A stretch of DNA of 64,000 nucleotides. Source: Opisthocomus hoazin. Taxonomy: Eukaryota > Chordata > Aves > Opisthocomiformes > Opisthocomidae. Numbering within the stretch: the stretch's first letter is position 1; each line of letters opens with the position of its first letter. A program made the position numbers and the translations under genes. The notes beneath the pieces are model-generated. The model was not told the origin of the DNA, did no database searches, and saw only the letters and a list, made by a program, of their open reading frames with translations. Positions 56,101 to 64,000 of this stretch are shown piece after piece. The stretch lies in assembly GCF_030867145.1 (NCBI RefSeq), contig NC_134426.1:9796001-9860000 (forward strand), given 5' to 3'.

Positions 56101-59100
56101 ACATTACTCTAAGCTCCCAGGACAAGAGCTGAAGGTAGTGGCACATCTGCTCCTTTACAAGTGATCTACTTTCACAACCTGCTTCAGTTATTGCCTGGTG
56201 CTTCACTAATCTGTGCTGGATGGGTAGGCTCTGGTTACAGGCTAGTCGAACTGGTTTGTTTCTACCAGCCCAATGTGGTTCATGGTAACACTTGTCCAAA
56301 TTCTGCTGGTTTACATGTAGCTTCCCCAGAGGATAACACACATTTCTCATTAGATTCCGTAATAGAAGTTCAGAAGCTACCACTTTGCCCAACAGTACGA
56401 GCCACAAGCAAATCTGCAAGATTTTTTTTTGCAGGGACTTTGTACAACTCCTCCCTTCCAGGCATACTCACCAGATACCCCTGGCATCAGGCCAATCTCG
56501 TGCCATCCCAGATGCCAACAGCAGAGGAGAAACTGGCTTGTCAAACAAGAAGTGATCGTCAATCAACTGTTGCTGCTCTGCATCAGTCATGTTCCTCAGA
56601 GCATAGTACTTCCCCTTGAGATCACCTTCCAGGCTACCCAAAGCTGAAAGAGACAGTCACTTTTAGGATGGGACCAGAGATGCCAGACACTACCAGCACG
56701 TCAGAGACCACACACACAAAGTATGGCAAGGTCTGATCTGCTGGGTTTGGCTCCTCCCTCGCTTTAATCTGCAATGGCAATGCCCTCACAGCATTACGGA
56801 ACTTCGGCAGCATCAGATGATGTGTCTGCACCTTCCAGGCTGATACAAGTAACCTTTGTTCCTCACATGCAGTATAGAATCATTACTGCTGCTTAACTGT
56901 AGAAGTGCAGTGCTTTCTTCCAAGGAGAATCAAGGTCATCAATACACAAACACTATTATTCTAGTCAAGGACTGTTACCCTGCCCTTGAGAGGTTTTGGA
57001 ACAACTACACTCTCAGTTTCCAGAGCTGCACCTTGAGCATATCCTTTCCTCTCAATAGAGTTGGGAGGCAATAGAAAAAAAAACTTGCAGCTGAGGAGTT
57101 CCACTGAAAACTAGGGCTTACTCTAGTCCACATTTGGAGCAAGACTACACCTCTAAGCAAGCTGAACATTAATGAAAGTCAATTAAAAAGCAGCCACAAA
57201 ATACTGCAACCGTGACTCAAGCCCTGAAGTTGCTACGTACCTGTTGTATTTCAAGTTTGAGTCATGATGAACCAAGATCTTTCCCCACACACATAGAAAG
57301 AAGCTGTCAAGATTGGCAAAGGTCAACTTCATGCAGTCCAGCTTCCCTCTGACATGTGCTCTTGCTCTCAGCTACAAACTGCAATGCTGAGGCAGCTGTA
57401 ATGTAACCAGCCTTTTCCAGGACAGGCTCTGTGTTCAGACTAAGTACTGAGGCAGGCAGCTTTTGCCAACTGCCTCCATTTTCAAAATGCAAAGAACGCC
57501 TCTTGCGCAAAGGATCTAAGTAGTTTCCCTGACGCGCTTTACCTTCAACAGAGAGCTTTTCGATAGCCCGCCTCTCTCCTCGACTACAGTGCGGGGGAAG
57601 GCAGAATCCACGGATGCTTCTACCGGTTCTGACACGGGAACTTAGCACGTAATTGGGATCCAGGTCATCGCCTCCCTACAAGGTTAGGAAACCAGTGAGT
57701 ACAACTGTGTTGCCAAGATACCTACCATAAATCCATGTAGCTTCCATGCATTGAAGCATACATCTCAAACTTGAGATATTGACTAATTGGCCTGTAAGCC
57801 AGTGTCTTATTTCAGGACCATTTTCTTCAGCATTAGTTCAAGCATATGTGTAACACAACCCTTGTTTTGAGGCTAAGGCTACAGCTACTAAGTAGTGCCA
57901 GAAGACGGAGATACAACCAGACTATCAGTTTTATCCCCATTTCAAACTAAGGTCTGGGCTTCCGTTACCCCTTCAGATCTGCAATCTAGAGGTGTCAACA
58001 TGAGGCAAACCCTTGTTGCTTAGGTAGGCGTTTACTCTTGCAAATGAGAACTATTCACTACTGTCATCCAAAGTCTCTTTTCAAGATGACCTATGGCTTG
58101 CCAATCAACGTGGCATTAGGAATTCCTCAAGTCTACAGTAACATTTGAAATCCATGAAGTGGGCAGAAATCCTTACTCCTAGCCATAACAAAGTCTGTTC
58201 TATAGCACAAGACCACCAGGTGACATTTAAGATCCAAGATAAGATCGTAGAAAGTGTTCAGTTTGATGACAGTCTGTGAGCCCTAGGCCAGTGCTGTTTA
58301 GCTTGACTTAGCCCACAGTTTATGGAAATACATGTTGAACATGTTTGGCACGCCCTACATTGCAGCAGCACATGAAGCAAGCTGCTGCTGCATGCCAGCT
58401 GCCCGGTTCTACCCAGCCACTGACATCCTACAGCAGCAAGATCTTAAGTCTGATTGGACTGGACACACAGCCTATGGGTCTGTCCTGGGTGAAAGTGAGG
58501 GGACAGAGACTGAGCAGTCAAGTTTAGGCAGCTGCCAACAACTTTACCCAGCCCTCAGACAAGTAAGCATCAGTAATTGATCAAAAGTTCATACCTGCAG
58601 GTTATCAGCATTCAGGTCGGTCTTGTGCTCATCAGTTGGTTTGTAACCACCATGCCTGTCTTCGATAACTGGACCAAAGAGTTCCTTAAACACGTCATAG
58701 GACTCTTCATCACCAGTTACGCATCCTACTGTCATTATGAAGGGATGGCCTGGAGTGGTAATAAAGTCAGAAGAGCTAAGTTTGGGTGATGTTTGGCTGT
58801 ATTCCAGCACAGCACTAACCAGGCAAGTTCTTTAGTGGTAGGTCTAGTCACTTCGAAACATATTCTTACATACAAACACTTGGAGAAGCCCTACATTTTA
58901 CACTGCATCCAGTTAGGCAGATGCAGTGCTATGGAAAGCCACAGCTATTGCCATTAAATCACGCTCATTTGTCAAGATTGGTTTAGGACAAATCTGCACA
59001 GCACATCCAGTTTCACTAGCTAGTTTAGACCACCAGATACAACTTTATGTCTGAACCGTCATGCTTTGCTGTAGGCAAGCATGCTTGGCTTTTTCTTCCT

Positions 59101-60777
59101 TCTGCTACAGACAGAGCTGCATTTCCGTAGTCTGCTCATAAATACCACCTCCACAAGATTAGCTTGAATTCACCACACTCTAAAGCACCAGTTACTCCAG
59201 CTGGCTCACACAGAATATTCTCAATGCATTTTACCAGGATTATCAACCCCAGTCTGAATGACATCATCCAGGGTGAAGCCACTGGGCGTGGCTCTGTCTC
59301 TCAGTTTCTTGTATAAATCCAGGGTTAGAACTTTGGCCATGTGGTTGTTGTGGGTGCTCAGGTCCGGGTACTCCTCATCAGGAGGCAGTCTCTGATTATT
59401 TAGTTGGGCCATTTTGATATTGCTAGAGTAAAAATAAATACTGTAATGTTAACATGAAAACACATCTGCTCCCTCTTTTTTCATAGAAGTGCTAGAGAAC
59501 ATCACATAATCAGTTTGGAATAGGTATAGACCACAACAGCCAGGTAAGCCCGCATAACGTCAGGATTGGGTTTTTCCCTCCCCCGATTGTGTTATAATTA
59601 GAATGCATTTGGGGTTTTGCTTTTCTTTTTTTGTTCGGATTGAAAGTATTTGGCAGAGCAGTTCCATAATCGAAGTGTCTGGGAACCGATGTGTCAGATC
59701 ACAGCAAGGAAGGTGGCTCGACAGAACAAGGCCTCTTAACACAGCCATGGGTTCAGAGCCATCTGGCAACACTTTATGAGATTTGCCTCTCAGCAGCTCA
59801 AGAGCTTTGGGTGCTGTTGTCCAGAAGCACTTCCAGTAAGGAGGGAGAGCAGATCCTTACGCAGATCTAACGGTCCCCAGCCGTTACCTGGGTTGTCAAC
59901 CCCAGTCTGGATGACATCGTCCAGCGTAAATCCACTGGGAGTCTGTTTATCCCTCAATTTCTTGTACAGGTCCAGGGTCAGCACCTTGGCCATGTGGTTG
60001 TTGTGAGCGCTCAGGTCAGGGAACTCTTCTTCGGTACAGTACTTCATCTTCAAAAGGTTGTGGCTGTTTGAGAAGGGCATGTCTGACCCTACCGCAGTCA
60101 CTAGGGGAGAAAGAGGGGAAGCCTATCACGGGGGGCTTGGTAGGCCCCCGAAACGCCTGGGGTGGGAAGCCGGGGCCCAGGCAAGGTCACCTTGGCTGTT
60201 ACTCCACCCCTGCCTTTCACACCTTCGCTGCCGCACCACCTTCCAGAGAAGCCAGGAAGGAGGAAAGAAAAAAGTTCTTCGCCTCCACCAGCCCTGCCCC
60301 GGGATCTGTGAGGACACGGCAGGGCAGGGGCTCCCCGCTCCTCCGGCCCCGGCCCGATGAGCGGCCGTGCCCGGCGAGCCACCCCGAGCTGGGAAGCACC
60401 CAGCAAGGCGTTATACAACGGGCGGCTCCCTCAGGGGACCCGGCTGGGGCGAGCATATGTCACTACCCTGCTAAGTACCGGGTTAATCCGGTGTTAGAGT
60501 GGGAGCACGCCCGGCCAGCACCTGCCCCGCCGGAGCTCCGTGCCACGTCCCCCAACCCTTCCCCGCGCTGCCCCCCCGCAGCCCTGCTCCCCCTCCTCAG
60601 CCGGACCGGCTCCACCCCACACAACGAAGGGAAAAAGAATAATTTTTTTTTTTTCTTAAATGTGATTTGAAAGCTGAAGGACTGCTCGGCTGCCCCGGGA
60701 CTTACCGAGGGCTCTGCAGCCACAGCAAGGACCTCCGCACCCGCCCTGCGCCCCACCGCCGCCCGAGCCGGACTGGA
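53090..60777 (-). CDS. CKB: Creatine kinase B-type (brain creatine kinase)
   Basis: Cytosolic creatine kinase reversibly transfers the phosphoryl group between ATP and creatine, buffering ATP in brain, smooth muscle and other tissues; it works as a dimer. Coding exons: 60,080-59,888 (2a) or 59,412-59,235 (2b); 58,749-58,595; 57,675-57,543; 56,643-56,472; 54,908-54,785; 54,070-53,881; 53,333-53,155. With exon 2a the frame is 381 codons plus stop, the normal family length; with 2b it is 376. Arg130/Arg132/Arg135, Glu231/Glu232, Arg236, Cys283 ([11 protein letters not shown]) and Arg292 fall at canonical numbers. Two N-terminal isoforms (Ba, Bb) are known for chicken. Position 221 is His (HNHNKTF) where mammals have Asp. 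The gene appears intact. Confidence 0.97.
53155..53333 (-). CDS. CKB: CKB exon 8 (last coding exon)
   Basis: Acceptor ttgctccag|GTGGTG, phase 1 entry. Contains the flexible-loop [16 protein letters not shown] and the C-terminal helix ending in IIPAQK; stop TAA at 53,155-53,157. Confidence 0.95.
53881..54070 (-). CDS. CKB: CKB exon 7
   Basis: Acceptor ctatttatag|ATAGAA, donor GGCACAG|gtgaga; phase 0 to 1. Holds the reactive Cys283 in [15 protein letters not shown]. Confidence 0.95.
54785..54908 (-). CDS. CKB: CKB exon 6
   Basis: Acceptor ttgtcttctag|GCACAA, donor ACACAG|gtaagt; phase 2 to 0. Contains the NEEDHLR catalytic segment; His221 replaces the Asp of mammalian HNDNKTF. Confidence 0.95.
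56472..56643 (-). CDS. CKB: CKB exon 5
   Basis: Acceptor gtctctttcag|CTTTGG, donor GTATCTG|gtgagt; phase 1 to 2. Contains the [18 protein letters not shown] segment. Confidence 0.95.
57543..57675 (-). CDS. CKB: CKB exon 4
   Basis: Acceptor accttgtag|GGAGGC, donor GTTGAAG|gtaaag; phase 0 to 1. Carries the nucleotide-binding arginines in [18 protein letters not shown]. Confidence 0.95.
58595..58749 (-). CDS. CKB: CKB exon 3
   Basis: Acceptor accactccag|GCCATC, donor CTGCAG|gtatga; phase 1 to 0. Contains the [10 protein letters not shown] and EDRHGGYKP segments of the N domain. Confidence 0.95.
59235..59422 (-). CDS. CKB: CKB alternative exon 2b (Bb-type N-terminus)
   Basis: Acceptor tttttactctag|CAATATC, ATG at 59,412, donor AATCCTG|gtaaaa; phase 1. 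The N-terminus [19 protein letters not shown] is unlike exon 2a, but from [19 protein letters not shown] on the two exons are nearly the same protein. Both leave in phase 1, so either joins exon 3 in frame; including both would be out of step. Confidence 0.9.
59888..60100 (-). CDS. CKB: CKB exon 2a (Ba-type N-terminus)
   Basis: Acceptor ctttctccccctag|TGACTG, ATG at 60,080, donor AACCCAG|gtaacg; phase 1. [14 protein letters not shown] is the canonical vertebrate CKB start. An upstream in-frame ATG lies at the exon's first bases (TAVGSD before MPFSN), but the canonical start is preferred. Confidence 0.95.
60706..60777 (-). other. CKB: CKB non-coding exon 1
   Basis: Runs from about 25 bases after the TATAAAAG box to the donor GCCCTCG|gtaagt at 60,706. 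The transcription start is estimated, not seen. Confidence 0.7.
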
Positions 60778-60800
60778 GCTGCGTCACAACCGCCGAGCCT

Positions 60801-60870
60801 CTTTTATAGACAGCTCCACCCACCGTCCCATTGGCCACTATTTATAGCCCATTCATTCCATTGGGCGGGG
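60801..60870 (-). promoter_or_regulatory. CKB: CKB core promoter: two TATA boxes, two CCAAT boxes, GC box
   Basis: On the - strand: CCAAT (60,860-60,864), TATAAATA (60,839-60,846), CCAAT (60,830-60,834), TATAAAAG (60,801-60,808), with GGGCGGGG at about 60,863-60,878. Paired TATA and CCAAT elements are a known mark of vertebrate CKB promoters. The surroundings (about 60,200-61,130) are CpG-rich. Confidence 0.85.
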
Positions 60871-60878
60871 CGCGGGGG

Positions 60879-62982
60879 GGCGGGGCGAGCGCCTCGCCAC
60901 TGGCCGGGCCCGGGCTTGCCGCCATTTTGCTTGGCCTCGGGGAGGCAGAGCGGTGCGGGGCTGGCGGGGTTGCGCCGGGGCTGCTCCCCGCAGCGGCCAC
61001 TTCGCCAAACGCGGACATGCGTGCAGAACTTCATCTCCACGTCCCATCAGCCAAGGGCTGTCCGCAGGCGGCGGTGCCGCGGGCTCCTGCTGCGCCTCAG
61101 CTGGACAGGAAGCGGGGTGGTGGTGTAAAGCGCAGCCAGTCTCCTGCTCTTGTCCTGCGCCAGACTCTCCTGCTCTTCTCATGCGCAAAAAACACAAAGC
61201 CTGAAGTTTTAGCGGAGAGTGGTTGCTTTCCCGCTGAAGACAGAGGCAGGAAGGCTGGGATTTGACCCATCTAAAGCTCACCGGGAATTCCTGAATATAG
61301 TGACTTCCATCGGTCTCTTCGTAGGAACCAGGGTTTGTCCCAACGCTAAGACGCAGTTGGGAATCCCAGTGTTTGCAGAAATAAATACACTAGTGACGTG
61401 AACGACTGTCTTGCTCTGACTTTCACCTTCACATAACAGTTTCTCTTTCTCTGACGTGCGTTTCTCACAACAGAACCCAGGTTTATCCTGCTGTCCAAAC
61501 AGACTGTACTTGCCCACGTGAACACGGATCTGCGTCGCCAGGTTCCTTTGTGTGACACAAGTTGTGAATGTCGGGAGGCGTCAGCTGGAACTCCTTCCCC
61601 ACCACAGATCTTTCAGCACCACAACCGGTGCCCTCACCCCGACCACGAGAAGCTTGTGCGCTGTACAGAACTGCTTCAGATTTAAAAAAAAAAATAATGT
61701 ACATATAGAGGGAACCATTACAAAATCAAAAGCATAGACTGCTTCAAATAAAAATGCGTTGAGTTTGGCTGCCATCCAGATTTCCGAGTTATTCCAGGTC
61801 TGATAGACTGAGATGCTGAGCATGCAGATCTCCCCTAGAAGCCACGGGCTCGGCATCTGTGCAAAGCTGCTCTCTCATCTCCCGGATCAAAGAACTAATC
61901 CTCTCTGTAGTTCTCCTCTGCCTTTTAACCTCACAAAGTCTTCCCTGACGTTTCACTAGTTTCACACAACGCTCATGCTTCAGAATAGTGTAAGTTGCAA
62001 ATGATGTCATCGCTAAGCAAGCATGAAAAGAATGTGTAAAATCGTACCGAGTCCTCAAAATAAATGTAACATTGCGGGATGACCTCAGTTGGAAACAGTT
62101 CTGACTGTAGATTTTTTTTAATGTAAAACACTCAGGTTTTATTTTTAACTTAGAACAATAGAAATAAAACTAAGAGCATTTTCTTACATTGCACCATATT
62201 TTTGTGCTGTTTTTCTTCACAAAAAAAAAGTGTGTCAGGGTAGGTACTGAAGGCTCCTTTTGTCTTCCTCCTTAATCTGTTGCCACGCAAACACAGAAGC
62301 AACCAACTGTTCTGTACTATAATAGTTCTGGAGATTCTGTGGAGTCAAGGTCACCTGAAGAACCAAAATCCAAGGATCCATTTCTGTTCACGGGATACGC
62401 TCCTTCCCCCCTGGTCTTGCAGAACAGGGAATACCAGTAGCTGGCAGTATTCTTAGTGTGCCAGTCATTACAGCACTTCCGACACAAACAGACACCTCTT
62501 CTTCACAAAAGTTTTGTCTGAACAGGAGACATGGCAAGAGAGTCACAGGTGGAAAACCACCAAAATATATCCCATTTACGTGTTTAATAAACAATGCACC
62601 CGCTACTCCCTTTTCCTCACCACTGTTTGACAAATTCCTAGCATGCAGGAAGTCAGAAGTGGCTATTACCTCACTGGGCTTTATTCAGACGGCACTTTAA
62701 GATTTGCTGAAAGCTGTGTGTAAATTGGACCCGACCTTTGTTACAGCACCCCATCCCAGCTTCCCTAGTGACTTAATTAGAGATGCTGTGCAGTGTGTTA
62801 ACAGTCTCTGATCAACCGTTTTATCTAGCTCATCTGCTGAGAGAATGCTTTCTTTGGATAAGCCTGTATGGGCTGTTAGACGGTGACAAAGGCACCCATA
62901 CGTGCTGGTACTGTCCGTGCTGGGATGATACCTTAGTGCATAGTGACTGACACGCTATGTTGCCGTTCTGCAGCTCGGGGTG
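60879..62982. other. CKB upstream flank, no firm gene
   Basis: GC-rich to about 61,130, then ordinary intergenic sequence. A - strand AATAAA (62,138-62,143) hints at the end of a further gene to the right, but no exon for it is recognised. Confidence 0.4.
61798..62010 (-). other. Candidate terminal exon of unknown gene
   Basis: A - strand frame ending at TAA near 61,795 contains a charged, helix-like segment (KRQRRTTERISSLIREMREQ). A possible acceptor (ctattctgaag) precedes it. No family is recognised and no partner exon was found. Confidence 0.25.
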
Positions 62983-63244
62983 GAAAGGTGGGGTGATGAC
63001 TCCAGAGATCTCTGCACTGAGCTTTACCAATGAAGAATTAAGGGAAGTTAATCATGGGCCATGCAGCTAACTTCCTAAGAGGCTTAATTATAAATGTTGT
63101 GCAGTGTACAACTGCAAGAGGAGATGGGTGTTAGCTAGTGAATGGGTCTTCTGAAATTACTCACGTGAACGTAAGATGAACCTGAAGAATTAGGGGATAA
63201 ACATCTTGAAAATCTAGGAAGAATATTCCAAATTAGGAAATAGC
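62983..63244. repeat. 262-bp direct repeat, right copy
   Basis: Matches 47,787-48,048. The left flank here (...cagctcggggtg) is unrelated to LTR Y, so this copy looks like an empty site for the LTR Y provirus. Confidence 0.95.
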
Positions 63245-64000
63245 AAAAGAAAATTGTTTGCTACAAGCAACTGAACTGTTTCCAATCCCTAACCGACAAC
63301 TAAACAGCACTTGAAAATTAAACATAACACTCATGTCTCCGTAGATTAAAGAAATTGGTTATAGCTGCATCTGCTTAACTTCTCAAATGAAACTTCTCAT
63401 CCTATTTACATTTATCACTTAAAATATATTTGCCTAGTTATTATCCTTGGCATATTTTTTCACACTGTTTAGGCAGCCTGTTGAAAATTACTGATCGTTT
63501 CCAGTGAGCTGAGTGCCTGTGGAACCTAGGAGTTGCTGAGTGTCTTGATCTTGTACACAGTCCAGCCCACAGTGATCTGAACAGCAGTTAATCATGGGAA
63601 AGAAAGGACGTAAGAACAGAAACAATGACAAATGCAACCAATGACACTAGGAATGACAGAAAAAAAACAAGGTAGGTACAGATATAAAGGCGCAGTAGAG
63701 CCATGATTGCCAGTGAGGAAAACAGTTGAGTAGGAGTTTGCAGTTTAAGAAAACTCTGAAACTGCATATGTTATGTTTAGATTAGATGGAGGAGAGTTTC
63801 ATAACTCAATAACACAGACTACTGCAATTATGATATGGACAGGTCAAGAGCATAACAAAAAAACACGTTCTCACTGAAGGCAATGCGCAAAAACTCCCTT
63901 ATACTTGATGGAATCACATTAATTAAAAAAATCACAAACTATCTAGATCTAAACGGCTTTCCATTATCATGTTCTTGATGGTGGAAGGATGACTTTTTCT
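63245..64000. other. AT-rich intergenic sequence
   Basis: No coding, RNA or repeat feature could be supported here. Confidence 0.5.

Noticed and set aside
62388-62633. 81-codon - strand frame
   Set aside because: Hydrophobic but without splice sites, start context or recognisable family; not called.

Overview
The window is nuclear DNA from a bird. The evidence is several CR1 non-LTR retrotransposons in both orientations, class II (betaretrovirus-like) endogenous retroviruses, GT-AG introns, and a brain-type creatine kinase gene with two alternative N-terminal coding exons, an arrangement described for chicken CKB.

Layout. (1) Positions 1-12,945 are the continuation of a segmental duplication whose second copy is 34,387-46,878. 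Window base 1 corresponds to base 34,387, in the middle of an exon, so the upstream copy starts outside the window. Each copy holds the 3' exons of an ANKRD26-like coiled-coil gene on the + strand, a GC-rich block with tandem ZNF143/Staf-like motifs, a truncated CR1, and a class II provirus ('X'). (2) Copy A is followed by its own 3' LTR and then by the + strand exons of a CCDC30-like coiled-coil gene (14,295-28,910), which carries a shifted splice acceptor and an in-frame stop. (3) Positions 29,313-30,632 hold a CR1 fragment and two minisatellites. From about 30,776 a second ANKRD26-like gene runs through phase-compatible exons into copy B of the duplication. (4) In copy B, identity to copy A stops at 46,878. 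What follows is a retroviral transmembrane envelope frame and a different LTR ('Y', 47,418-47,786). A 262-bp segment follows that is repeated, apparently without a mismatch, at 62,983-63,244. (5) Positions 48,049-53,090 show no convincing gene. (6) CKB lies on the - strand: promoter with two TATA and two CCAAT boxes near 60,800-60,870, a non-coding exon 1, two mutually exclusive-type exons 2, and exons 3-8 ending at 53,155. The 381-codon reading frame is intact and Cys283 falls at the expected position. (7) Positions 60,870-64,000 are intergenic, with one weak exon candidate.

How the parts relate. Provirus X sits at the 3' end of an ANKRD26-like exon in both copies. In each copy the host frame continues into the LTR for about 38 codons to a TAG, and the LTR supplies an AATAAA in sense orientation, so a host-LTR hybrid last exon is possible. 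The 3' LTR of copy A could also act as a promoter for the CCDC30-like exons that begin about 370 bp further on. I see no wholly new molecular system. The most noteworthy observations are the hybrid terminal exon, the ERV-centred duplication junction, the perfect 262-bp repeat at the LTR edge, and the 4-versus-8-unit motif array. All family assignments come from reading the sequence and remembered family features; no database search was run.
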